Below the pieces are notes generated by a model. The model did not search any database and was not told where the DNA came from. It saw only the letters and a list, made by a program, of their open reading frames with translations. Positions 42,855 through 54,600 of a stretch of 64,000 nt of DNA are shown here, piece by piece (position 1 is the stretch's first letter; the number at the start of each line of letters is the position of its first letter). The position numbers and the translations under genes were made by a program. Source of the DNA: Cytospora piceicola (taxonomy: Eukaryota; Ascomycota; Sordariomycetes; Diaporthales; Cytosporaceae); contig JALQBC010000011.1 of NCBI GenBank assembly GCA_023375675.1, positions 992,001-1,056,000 on the forward strand, in the 5' to 3' direction.

Positions 42855-45800
42855 ATGAGCCCTCCGAAGCAGACACCTCCGTCTTATGCGCGGCAAACCA
42901 TGTCGAGCCAGGCAAGAGGCGCAGGCCATTCTGCCGGTCGCGGGCTAACAAATCCTGGAAGGCGGGCTGTTTCTGCTGCCGTCGTTGCACCGACTCAGGC
43001 TCCCAACGGTATGTCCCACCTCGCTCGCATCTTCCCCCCTCTTTCCGAACCCAGAAGCCCGACCGCCGTGTCTCACTGTGCAAGTGCGCAAGCATTAGCG
43101 GCCGCCGGGCTGCTTTCGCTGCACTGCACCGATCCTGGACCCTGGAAGCTCTCTCTCCCCCTGCGACACACAACCGAGCGGCAACCACCGCGCCTTCCGA
43201 GGACGTCAGAAAGCGGAACTTCAACCATAATCCCAACGACCAGGTGTCTGGTAGCTGCTAGTACCTGTTTGCGAACCGGCTGGCTGGACGGGGCTCCTTT
43301 CCCTGGACCAACCTGAAATGAACAAAAAAGAATTGCGACGCCCGGGGCAAACCTCGAGGATTTGTATCCTGGCCAACCCACCCGTGGTATCTAAAAATGG
43401 CATCAGACGATCGAAGTTATACCTCTACGCCTACGGGGTCCATCCAGGCACTGCCAGGTAGCTCCTCCCAGACCCAGGAGCAGCCAACGCTGCTGCGCTC
43501 GTCATCGAAACTGGGGGTGGGCTGTGCCGGCAAGCCGAATACAACAGCCACTGCCAGGTGGCGCATGTGATTCGCCCCTGGAAGCCTGTTGGACAATTTA
43601 ATGGAACCTGGGGCGAAGCAGGATTTGTCCCTCGCTGCGCTCCCAAAGCACAGCTGAGCACCTGGGCAGCTGCAGTCATCACGGACGTAACCAAGCATAG
43701 CATCGCTGGCCTCTCTTCCCCCATCCCCACCTCCGGAAAAAGGGGCGACTTCACGCTCGGGTCTTCCAACCACGTCCTTGGGCTCCTTGGGCTCCTTGGC
43801 CGTTAGGCCGTCTCGCAAATCCATTGTTGGCGGCCAATAAACCCACTCGCAACCCGACTATCAAGCGTATCAGAGCTTCTAGAACTTCTACAACCCCTCC
43901 ATCCATTCTCGCTTCAGCGGTACCACTTACTCGCGGCCCCGCCTGACTAGTCCGGGAGAGCTCCAGGGCCCTGGAGATTTGCTTGTGGTTTTAGCGGATG
44001 ACAGGGGGGCTGAAAAGGGACTCCTGCTGACACCCTCCTTCTCTAACCTGTACTTTATATTCATGCAGGCCCGGTTCAGCCACAGCGAAGCGTTTCCAGC
44101 GAGATGCCGCAGTTTACAGCAACCTTTGTCCCCTCAGGCTACGACGATTACTCCATGCCCGAGATGTACTCACCGGCGCCTCAAAGGTCAGTCCTGCCCA
44201 GTCCCCATCTCTAAGGAGTTGCTGCCCCCCAACTCCCCATATTTGTGTGGCCCGGTGGACCGCTGTACAAGTGTACTTTACGAGACCGCAATTGCGATTG
44301 TTGGTCGCTTAAAAAAAAGGAGCTGAGTGACTGACGCCAGATCGGGCACTACTGCAGGGTAATGCCCGAGGTTCCCCAAAACATGCAACAAGACATCCAG
44401 CGCATGGAGTTCGAGGCCGGACACTACCCATCTCGACAGCAGTACGGCCCGGCTTCCAACTACGGGCACGACCGTGGCGAGTCGCTCAGTAGCGCCGTGT
44501 CCAGCTACACCGACGGGAGCAGCAGCAATTACCGGCCGTTCGAGGACGACCACAAGAACTACAGGCCCATGGCCTCCCTCGACATGCCTGGGAAGAACCC
44601 CTTCCCCAGGCTGAAGGGGGACAACATACCGCCGAGCGACGATGAGAAGGAGGAGATATTATACAACGCGCGCGAACACGTGCTGCACTCCAACAATGTC
44701 AACATGCAGTTGTCGTGGGCTAGGGACGCGCTCAACTTCGTCGAGACAGCAGCCGAAGTGCGTGCGCGGGAGGATGCGGCCAGGCAAGGTGGCCGAAGCC
44801 AGACGCCTGCGGTTGAACACGAGCTTCGGGTCGACGCCATGAACATCATCATGTACCTCTCCGAACAGCACCACCCCGAGGCGGTCTTCATGAAGGCCAA
44901 GTGGGACGAGTTCGGCAAGTTCGGCACAAGAGAGGACAAGAGGGCGGCGTTCAAGGGGTACAGGACCGCCGCCGAGCAGGGGTGGGGACGCGCCGAGTAC
45001 AGGATGGGCATGCTCTACGAAAACTCCAACGAGTTCGACAAGGCCATCAACCACTACTACAACGGCGACCAGATGGGAGACTCGGCTGCCATGTACCGGC
45101 TGGGCATGATGGCCCTGCTCGGTCAGCACGGGCAGCGACAGGACTTCCAGCAGGGCCTCGACTGGATCAACAGGGCGGCAGACACGGCGGACGAAGACGC
45201 ACCGCAGGGAGCTTATGTCTTTGGTATGCTCATTGCAAGAGACCTGCCCGACATCAACGTCCCCGAGGGCATGCTACCCTATAAGGTCGACACGGCGAGG
45301 CAGTACATCGAGAAGGCGGCGTATCTCGGGTTTGCCAAGGCCCAGCTCAAGATGGGTCAGGCTTACGAGCTATGCCAACTCGGATGCGATTTCCACCCTG
45401 CCTACTCCCTCCACTACTACGGCCTCGCCTCGGCTCAAGGTCAGCCCGAAGCCGCACTTGGCGTCAGTCGGTGGTTCCTGTTCGGTTACGAAGGCAACTT
45501 TGCCAAGAACGAGGCACTCGCGTTCAAGTACGCGAAACAGGCCGCGGATGCTCAGCTACCCACTGGCGAGTTTGCCATGGGATACTACCACGAAATAGGA
45601 ATCCACATACAGAAGGACCTGGGTGAGGCACGAAGATGGTACGCACTGGCGGCGCAACATGGCAACACGGATGCTGTTGGACGGCTGGACAGCTTGAGCC
45701 ACGATATGAGCTTGTCAAAGCAAGACCACGAGACAACGGCCCTGACGAGGATCAAGTCGCAGCACGGATCGATGAGGGGTAAGCGGCCGGAGCGGCTCAA

Positions 45801-47174
45801 GAGGATAAAGGACCAGCAGCACATGGCGGCATTACCCGAGGGTCCATCAACACCAAACGATCCAAGCGGAAGAAGCCCAAGGGTATCGCCTCACCCCTCG
45901 CCCAGACATGGCCCTGCAGGATCCGACAGCAGACCGCCAGCCTTCGGCCTGAACGTCAATATGGACCACGGACTTGCCATGAGACCAAAGTCAGCAGCAC
46001 CATACCCAGAAGATGACACAAGACCAAACCCTCTTAACGTAAACAGATCCCGATCCACCGCCCCGTACCCCGAGGAGGGACCCGGATACCCCCCGCAGAT
46101 GCGCAACACTGGACTCCCGACACCTGGCCGTCCGGACGCTTTCGGTATCCGACCCGGAAGCGCTGGCCGAGGCGTCGTCGGACCGACCAACTTCGCGCCT
46201 GGCGTTATCCCCGCCGGCATGCCACCACCACGAGCACGAGTACCGTCAGGGGGCCCACCCGGGGGACCTCAGGGAGCTTACAGGCAGGGAAGCCCCGGAC
46301 ACGCGCACGTCGGCTCCGGAGGATACGGACGGGGCGGCATGGGCGGACAGGGCGGACCACTACGACCCGCCGGCGGGCCCGGAAATGGTAGGACATTTTC
46401 AGCTCAACCCGCCTCCGAATCTACTCCAGTTGGCGATCCCGTGAGGAATAGACTAACCAAAACCAACCCACTCACAGGAGCAGGACGAGGAGCACCCTAC
46501 GGACAGATGCCAGGGCCAGGACCGCAAAGTGCCCAATCGCTCCCGATCATCCCGCCCGCGGGCTCCATGCCCGGGACGCCCAACCGGCAATACGGCGGGC
46601 GCGGGGGCCCTTACGGCCCGCCGCAGCAGCAACAACCGCAAGGCCCCCAGGGCGCCTACCCCCCTCGCCAGCCAAGCCAGCCGCAGCCGCAGCCGCAGCA
46701 GAGGCCTGGCGGGCCCCAGCAGGGACCGCCGCAGGGACCACCACAAGGGCCGCCGCAGGGAGGCGTCACGCTCACGGACGGCGGGCGCTCCAGCGCGCCG
46801 CCGCTGCACAACGCCGTGGCCGCGAGGCCCACGCCGCCGTCGTCGTCGCACGGGCCCAGGACGGCGAGCCCCGCGGCGAGCGTGGCCAGCGCGCCGCCCG
46901 CGCCTGCTGCGTCTGGTGGCAAGGGTGGCGGCAGTGGCCATCCGGACGGGAAGACCATGGGGAACGGGCCGTCTACGTTTGACGAGATGGGGATTCCCAA
47001 GGCGAAGGATAAGGACGACTGTGTTAGTATTTTTCTGGGGCTTCTCCTTTTTCTTGTTGGTTGCTGTGTTGTCTTGCTATTTGGCTGGTTGAAAGGCAAC
47101 CAGTGCTTGTGGGCATGTGTCTTCAAATGTGACAAGGTGGTCTTGCTAACAATGATTACTAGGTTCTTATGTAA
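42855..47174 (+). CDS. SKT5: Chitin synthase activator Skt5/Chs4-like, Sel1 repeats, CaaX end
   Basis: Exons: 42855-43008, 44069-44186, 44358-47022 and a final 12-nt coding exon 47163-47174 (GTT CTT ATG TAA). Phases agree; about 982 residues, or 952 if the in-frame 90-nt segment 46388-46477 is also an intron (it has a GACTAAC branch site and a CTCACAG acceptor). Parts: a disordered N-terminus, then about seven Sel1-like repeats (EAVFMKAKWDEFG, AAFKGYRTAAEQGWGRAEYRMGMLYE, ...DLGEARRWYALAAQHGNTDAVGRL), then a long Pro/Gly/Gln-rich tail. The last splice makes the C-terminus DKDDCVLM, a CaaX prenylation box, as in fungal Skt5/Chs4 proteins that bring the class IV chitin synthase to the membrane. 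Without that splice the frame runs to 47313 with a hydrophobic tail. Intron 1 is unusually long (1,060 nt). Confidence 0.88.
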
Positions 47175-47896
47175 GGAAAGTTTCGGTATGGCCAGAGGAA
47201 GGAAGGAGGTTTCTCTGCAATGCAACGCAACGGGAATGCGCCTGCGAGGCGGTACATTGCGTGACGAGCGAGTTCGGCACTCTCAAAAGATACCATGGGA
47301 CATATCAGCATAAATTCACATACCTTGTTTTCGAGCTTCCCCTTTCCGAACGGCATTTCCGGATGACTGGTAGGGGCGACTGAAGTCAGGAAAGTAACTA
47401 GGTATATTCGTATATTTGTCTTTTGTTGTTGTATCATTATTAATAATACCCCTTTGGATTGGGCGGAATGTGATGGAAACATGTAAACAAGGGAGCGGGT
47501 GCGTTGTACTTGGTTTGATTCGTTGTTGATGTCCAGTTCCACATGGTTTTCCAGTGTTGTTCTTCCATACCCAAGTTACATTTTAAGGTTGTCATGGTAT
47601 CGTGCCTGACTGGGAACTGTATGCTACTGATGGCAGGTGCCATTGCCTTGGTGGGTAACTTGCGCCTCTCCTGTGGGTGTTGACCTCTGAAGGGAAACAT
47701 CAACAAGATCTCTCTGTCTCCCTCATCACTGCCAGCTCTTCTACCCACCGTTGAACCCCCTTGCGTCTATAACCTGCCAGGTGAAGCTCATCTGGATCTG
47801 ACCAAAGTTCATAACGGCATTCCCACCGAGAGAGTATTCACCTCTAGACACTCCACTGCCAACCGACGGACCATCGCGAGTTCACATCCAGCCGTA
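47175..47896. other. Intergenic region between Skt5-like and orphan membrane-protein genes
   Basis: 3' flank of the Skt5-like gene and promoter of the next gene on the same strand. No further feature is supported. Confidence 0.45.
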
Positions 47897-49146
47897 ATGG
47901 GGTCCTACGAGACTGGCCAGAGCGATGCTGCTGGGCTCTTCTATCGCATTCCAAACGCGTTCTGGGTGAACCTTGGGCTCTGTATCCTGACTGATACTGC
48001 CTTTGACCACTTGTACTCGCTCATCTACGTGCGTTGCGAGAGCATCAACCCCCCCCCCTCTCCTCCCGAAGATCCATGGGCAGATGGGATGGTGGCCAAA
48101 AACAAAACGCTTACTTACTCACCTCGTTGGTTTCAGTACATGTACACTATCTTTCAGCTCGTCCCGACCCTAGCCACGGTCGAGGACATCTCACAGACTA
48201 CCGTCTGCAAGAGGGCTTATGAGGCTGCACACGACTGCATATTGGACGATGTTCAAAAGCACCTGCTTGGAAAACAACGAGACCTCATCCCCACCCTAGG
48301 TGCCGAAGGAAACCCAGCAGGCGCCCTGAAAGATCGCCTTATCGACATATTCCACCAGGGCGAGCCGGTGACCTCTTGCATACCACACACCATCCACACC
48401 ATTGTGTCCCTCGCCGGCGGTCCGCTCCATGGGATAACGTGGTATATAGCCCTCAGCACGGCCTGCTTCCTCGCACAATACGGCACGCTGTACCTTGGTG
48501 CCCCGGGATACACCACCATGGCGGTCCATGCAATGGCCCCTGTACTGCTCTGCCCTCTTTACACACGCTGGCGGCACGCCACCATTCTGGCCGGCCGTGC
48601 CTCTAACTCCGAAAACCTGGACTCCAAACACCGCGTCGGGCTGTGGAAGTCATTCCGGGTGACGGCCCTGCCCACTTTCATCTTTGCCGCCGCCGGTGCG
48701 TTACGAGGGTCGCTGTCATTCGCCTGAGTCGCCCCACTGGTGGCACACGCACTGAGTGTAGCTCAGGCGGGGCATATATGCTCTCTGGTGCGAATGTGTT
48801 CCAACCGTTGATGCTCTGGCTGCTCTTGACATGGACCATGGTCATCCCGGCGCAGGTTGTCCTCACACGGGTGCAAGCGTCTCTCCTTCCTGGCGGGAAG
48901 AAGACCATCGTCCCGTTCGACCGGACCTTTGGGATGGAGAAGGCGAGGGAGAGGGGCTACCTGACCCTCATGGAGGCGTGGGCTTCCATCTCGGGGTATG
49001 AGTGGGTTCATATCTACACGACCCTGTTCTGTGCTTACAGGTCTGCATTGCATGGTGCCTTGGGATTTTTGCTGTACTGTGCCTTCCAGTGCGTACTCTA
49101 CGTGTGGCCGTACGCGGATCTGGGGCTTATCTGGTGTTGGAAGTGA
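47897..49146 (+). CDS. Fungal multi-pass membrane protein of unknown function
   Basis: Exons 47897-48695 and 48767-49146; the 71-nt intron has a GTGCGT donor and a GCTCAG acceptor, and removal merges two open frames into 392 residues. Hydrophobic stretches include AFWVNLGLCILTDTAF, ITWYIALSTACFLAQYGTLYLG, TTMAVHAMAPVLLCPLY, VTALPTFIFAAAGGAYMLSGA, VFQPLMLWLLLTWTMVIPAQVVL and ALHGALGFLLYCAFQCVLYVW. A RVQASLLP-x-x-TIVPFDRTFG motif near residue 315 is one I associate with a conserved family of filamentous-fungal membrane proteins, but I cannot assign a function. The reading is not interrupted in either exon, so the gene looks intact. Confidence 0.75.
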
Positions 49147-49902
49147 GGATGGATTGACTGGCTGGATGGCTGGCTGGCTGGCTGGCTGGCGGGGACGATC
49201 ACTTTGACAGAGAAGGAGACGGATGGTGTTTGCGGAACGATATTGTCAGCGTCGGATTGCTTGAGCTCTGTATTGCTGTGACGAGGATGGACCAATACTA
49301 TTAGCTGTGTTTGTGGGGGTTGTGGAAAACAGGTGCTCCTTTATCTAAAGGAACAAACGAAATGTACTGTTATATTTCTATCCAAGAGCCGAATGACAGA
49401 GCACAAGCATGAATCGGAAACGAGGTGGTTTTGAACTACTCTGGCGACAGTAAGTATGGATGAGACAAGGAACCAAAATGCGTATACTGTACTGTGTACT
49501 ATGTAGCAATGATAGAGGTTGGTTGGATGTGTTACGTAATCCACACTTTGCCCTTGGAGCTGGCAGCAGAAGCCGGTGGGTCTGTGCTGATCCCTGCCAG
49601 CCGGAGCCGGGAAAGACAACGTCAATTCGTCAGCCTCACGCAGCCTGCCTGCTGTCTGCGCTCTCTACCTATCGAAGCTCTGCAAACACCAACCACACCA
49701 AGCGACAGCAACATCCACGGCGAAGAGGTCTTACCAGAACAGAACCAGAACATCACCCTGTCCTTCACACCATCTACCGACAGCACCACTACTCTCCTCA
49801 TCTCCAGCTTCTCAAGAAGTAGGAGCAAAACAACCCTCACGAGTCGCCATTACCCTCAATTAACCGTCACCACCGTTCGCCACCGACCGATCCACCGTCA
49901 AG
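49147..49902. other. Intergenic region and leader of the Rpn12 gene
   Basis: Begins with a (GGCT)n run at about 49157-49193 just after the previous stop codon. The right side is the C/A-rich leader of the Rpn12 gene. No gene in between. Confidence 0.5.
49157..49193 (+). repeat. GGCT tetranucleotide repeat
   Basis: About eight TGGC units (CTGGCTGGATGGCTGGCTGG and further units) lie in the 3' flank of the preceding gene. Confidence 0.85.
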
Positions 49903-50946
49903 ATGGCCGACCGCCAACTGCAACAGATCCTCACCCAGCTGAAAACGCAATCCTCCAGCCTCAGCTACGCCGAAGCAGCCTCCCTCCTCTCCAAAGCCAA
50001 ACTCCTCCTCCTCAAGCTCAACGCCCTCTCCCCCAGCAGCCCCTCGCCCAGCACCCAACAAGCAACACCATCACAACAACAACAACAACAGCAGCAGCAG
50101 CCCGCGTCGATCCTGGCCCTCGCCCGCGAGACCTACGAGCAGGGCGCCCTGTACAGCATCCGGGCGCGCGACCCGGACGCCTTCACGCGCTACGTGACGC
50201 AGCTGGCGCCCTTCTACGAGCTCCCCGCGAGCGTGCTCCCGCCCGTGCTGGCCGAGCGGAACCGGGTCACGGGCCTGTACCTCCTGCTGCTGCTGACGCA
50301 GGGCCGGTACGCCGAGTTCCACTCGGAGCTCGAGAGCCTGAGCACGCGCGAGGGCGGCGGCGGCAGCGCCGACGTCGAGGGCGACCGCTTCCTCGGCTAC
50401 CCCATCCGCCTCGAGAGGTGGCTCATGGAGGGCAGCTACGACCGCGTCTGGAAGAGCATGAAGAGCCGGGAGGTGCCCAGCGAGGAGTTTGCCGTCTTCT
50501 CCGAGGTGAGGACTGACCTGAATGACCCCCTTTGACTGACTAGCCGAAAACACTGCGATTGTCAAGTCGCTGTTCCCCATCCCCGCTCCCCCCCTTCATC
50601 CAATCCCTCCTTGCTCGCTGCAGCCTGCTAACTTCCTTCTTTCCGCCTCGGCCAGATCCTCACCTCCCAGATCCGCTCCGAGATCGCCTCCTCCAGCGAG
50701 CGCGCCTACCCGTCCCTCCCCATCTCCTCCACCAAGTCCCTGCTGTTCCTCGACTCCGAGGGCGCCGTCATCGACTTTGCCCGCTCCCGCGGCTGGATTC
50801 TGAGGGATGGCATGATCTACTTCCCCAAGGAGACCGAGGTCGAGGCCGCCGAGGGCGAGGACGAGATCGACGGCAAGGACGAGATGAGCAAGCTGGTCAT
50901 CGAGAACGCGCTGGGCTACGCGAGGGAGCTGGAGACTATTGTCTAG
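49903..50946 (+). CDS. RPN12: 26S proteasome regulatory subunit Rpn12 (PSMD8)
   Basis: Exons 49903-50505 and 50656-50946; the 150-nt intron has GTGAGG, a TGCTAAC branch site and a GCCAG acceptor; 297 residues, close to the family's usual length. The start ATG is in good context (CAAG-ATG-GCC). Family text: a helical N-terminus (LSYAEAASLLSKAKLLLLKLNA), LALARETYEQGALYSIRARD, FYELPASVLPPVLAERNRVTGLYLLLLLTQGRYAEFHSELE, GYPIRLERWLMEGSYDRVW and, in exon 2, the winged-helix part (SSERAYPSLPISSTKSLLFLDSEGAVIDFARSRGW). Rpn12 is a lid subunit of the 19S particle. An insertion of nine Gln, encoded by CAA/CAG, lies near residue 60. A larger overlapping open frame on the same strand is a shadow. Confidence 0.93.
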
Positions 50947-51649
50947 GTCCCCCTTTTGTTTTTGCCTCTGCGGTCTGGTATGGGGGACTGATGGACGGTC
51001 TCTGGTGACAAAGAACGATTGGCAGTTCAGCTCAGCTCAGCTCAGTGCAGTGCAGTGCAGTGCAGTGCAGTATAGGGTAGCACGGGCATGGTCGCTAGAA
51101 TATGGGCAGAAGGCTATAGAAAATGACGACAAATGTAATATGCATTAGATGCCCATTCGGTAATATTGCTCTATTTCCCCATGTGAGCAATTGACACCGA
51201 GCAATGACTGTAGTACTCTCTTTACACGCGCTGGTCAGTTTGTGAGAGACTTCTGGACGGTACACGCTGTCTTTTATAATGGCTTCTCTGCAGATTTGCG
51301 GAAAGCAGTCTACCGACGGGCTGTTTACTTGTCACCTATTCTGGGTCACCTCATCGCACGCATCGTCACTTTGGTCGGAGGCCTGTTTCATGAACAATAG
51401 ATTTACGTGACAACACTCGTTTACCTATCCCGCCGGGCTTTTCTTCTAAGAAGGTTTGAATGAAACAAAACCGCGACTTTTTGGGCTCCATCCCATCCAC
51501 CATGTCAAAAATAACGTACGTTCATCCTACACCTCGTCACCCCTTGGTCCACGCCTTGAAAACCATGTACTTTCGCATTGTCATCCGATTAAGCCCCGCT
51601 GGCAGGGCTGGTTCTACTTTCTACTCTCCCAACGTTCTTGTTCTGCTGC
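50947..51649. other. Intergenic region between convergent Rpn12 and alpha-COP genes
   Basis: Contains a pentanucleotide repeat at 51027-51070; otherwise two 3' flanks with no supported gene. Confidence 0.5.
51027..51070 (+). repeat. Pentanucleotide repeat TCAGC then GCAGT
   Basis: Three TCAGC units pass through TCAGT into five GCAGT units, about 44 bp in all, in the 3' flank of the Rpn12 gene. Confidence 0.85.
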
Positions 51650-54600
51650 TCAGAAGAACAGCTTTAAGCCACTGCCGTGCTTGCCGATCTCGCACACCTC
51701 ACAGACCGTGCACACCGTGCCCTTGTAGCTGGTGTGGTACTTGGACCCGTCGAATGCGCACTCCTCGTATGGGGTGCCGCTGTAGATGGGCGTGTGGCTG
51801 GCAGCGCAGATCTCGAACTCGGCGAACTGGTCGAACTCGATCTCTATCTCGTCATGCGGATTGCGCTCGGCCAGAGCCTTAGTCTTCTTGGCCTGGTACA
51901 CATGTTACGTTAGCTTGTGTTCTCGCTTCCTCGACACTAAGGTGTGAGAAATGAGGCAAGGGACTTACGTTTTCCAGGATCTTGCCACCTCCTCCGTTGG
52001 CCATAATGCGGTTTGCAAAGCTCAGAGCTGAGCTCAGATTTTTGGCATTCCTCGCGAGGTTCATGGCGTTCAGAAGAGCAAGCTGTCGGTGAGGAACCTC
52101 GATCTTGGGAATGGTGAAATATGCCGAGAGCTCCAGGGAGCGCTTCAGCAGTTCGGGGTTGGCGTTCACCTCGGCTGGCGAGCCAAGTCTCCTCCGTGCG
52201 AGCTCGATGGACATTGCAACAGTGTACTCACTCGCAGAGGCGATAAGCTTCTTCGCTTCTGCGACCTCGCTCTCGTTTGATACTGCGTTTACTAGTATCG
52301 CGTTGAGGATGCCCTTGAAGATCCTGATACCGTCCTCCAACTTGTTCGCCTTCATGGTGTCGTATCCACGTTGCAAATCGTTGGTGGCCAGGTACTCAAG
52401 GTCCCGTGGGATGATCGGCAGCACCTGCCTAGGATCTTGCTCGTCAATCGTGCGGCGCACGTAGTTGACGAGTGGTGGCAGGCCTGTGGATGCAGGGAGG
52501 TATGTCTTGGTCGCCTCGTATACCTCCATAAATCTTGGCTTGAGTGGTGCAAAGTTGACGGCACCGACTTGTCTGCTGAGGAGGTTCATGGCGCTCTCGA
52601 AAGAGCCACCGGCAACGTGATCCACAGCCAGGGGCGAGTTGCGAGCCCACATGTCGGCTTCACTGCTGCCAGCTCCACCAGCATCTGTGCTCTCAACGTT
52701 CACAAAGTCGCCCTCTACATCGGGAACAACGTCATCTCCCATGTCCCAGCCTGCGGCATCCTCGTCGTCGTCGCCATCTGCCAATGTACCGTTCTTGGCT
52801 ACGATATCATCTTCAGCGTCCTCGAAACCATTCGTGGCTGCAGGTGTGTCTTCCAGCGAAAGACCCTCAACTTCGCCCATCAGAGCCTTTTCGAAGATTG
52901 ATGTCGAGGTAGCCTTGGTTGGCCAATTGGCCTTGTATGTCGGCACAACAGGTTTTGGTGGAGTAAGAGGTTCGCCGATCTTTGGCAAAGTGATCTGATC
53001 CTCAGTGAGACCGGTGGCCTCCAGGATTGACTGGCATTCCTCTTCGAGACCTTGGGACTTGGCAGTCATATACGCCAGAGGGTACAGGTCGACCTCCTTG
53101 AACATTTGTACCCGATCCACCTCACCCAGATACAAGTCGTTCTGGAATCGCGCCGTAAAGTCTCCTCTGTGCTCAGCAATCTTGGCCATCCTGGCAAGCT
53201 TGTCGTGGTCACCGGTCGTCAGGTAGAGGAAGGACAGCTTGTCAAACTGCTTCAGCTTCTGGTAGCACATCTCGACGATCTGGTGGTTGCCGTGGGCTAG
53301 GGCCTCGGCGCTGAGCTTGACCCACAGAGCCTGCTTATCGAGCTGCTTGGCCATCTCGACGGCAACCTCAAGGTTGCCACATTCGAGGGCGAGCTCGAAC
53401 CGTGTTGTGGGGTCCTGGACAAACTGCAGCGCAATCTCGGGGTATCCCTTCTTCTGCACATATGAGATGACAGACTGTCCAACCAAGCTAGAGTTCCGGA
53501 TGATGTCAAGCATCTCGCCGTAGTTCTTCTTGACCAGGGCAAGCTTGAATCGGTACTCGGTAGGATCAATGTGGAGAACCTTTGGCTTGGCCGCCCGATC
53601 CAAGCAGTAGACATTGCGGCCCTTGACACGAGTGAGGTACACAGTCGTGTCCAGAGTTCGCACAATACCGTTGTCACCGTTGAGCAGAGTGTACTTAATG
53701 TGGTTGAGAGTGGAGTAGAGGAGTACGCCAGCATCGTCCCAGGTAGCGCTCTTGATCCGGATAGTCTCGTGCAGAGTGCTGACCTGCTCCAGGGCCTTGG
53801 TTACAATGGTGACGTTGTGCTTGCTCAGGAGCGCCGCGTAAAGGCCATCGTTGGACCATACCACATACTTGACGCCGTTGACTGACAGATCTGCAGTGCT
53901 CTTCTTCTGCTGGATATCGTAGAGGTGGACGGCAGTTGGTGTGATGATGAAGAGGTTGCCGGTACCACCAAAGTAAATGTCGGTTGTGCCAACTGGGGGC
54001 TTGAAGGATCGAGTTGTGGAGTTCGACAGATCCTTGATGTCAATGGTCTGGGTGGAGGTGTTCAAGACGGCAAAGCGGTTTCGAGCGACGAAGATGGCGG
54101 AGTTGCCCTGTCCGCGCTTTGACTCGGTTGGTTCTATGGCACCAGAACCATCACGAGGAAGGTTGACAAGCTCGTAGGATCCTCCATCTGTCGAGGAAGT
54201 GACGAGCACGGAGCGCTCGGCAGGGTTGTAGGACAGAGTCCGAGGGGGAACCCAGGCGGGACCAACCTTCTTAAGGGAAAGGAGCGTCGGGCTCTCTATG
54301 TTCTTCTGGAAATCGTACGATTTGACATGCTTCTCCTTGGTGATGTAGAACAGGTTGTTCTGGTAGACGGACATAGCCGGTCTCTCGCGTTCCAGCTTGA
54401 AGACCATAACTCCATTATCATGACCGGCCGCGAACAAGTTGATCTCGGGGTGGGCAGCAATGACCCAGAACCTGTCATTCTCTCGCTTGAAGCTTTGCAC
54501 GCTCGTCCGCTTGTTCAGATCCCAGACACGGATCGTCTTGTCTTCTCCGACGGAGAGGATTAGGTCCTGGTGAGGATGGAACAGACAGCCAGAGGCATTC

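Noticed and set aside
49494..50516. 340-codon plus-strand frame overlapping Rpn12
   Set aside because: Begins in non-coding leader and becomes an Arg/Pro/Ala-rich shadow of Rpn12.
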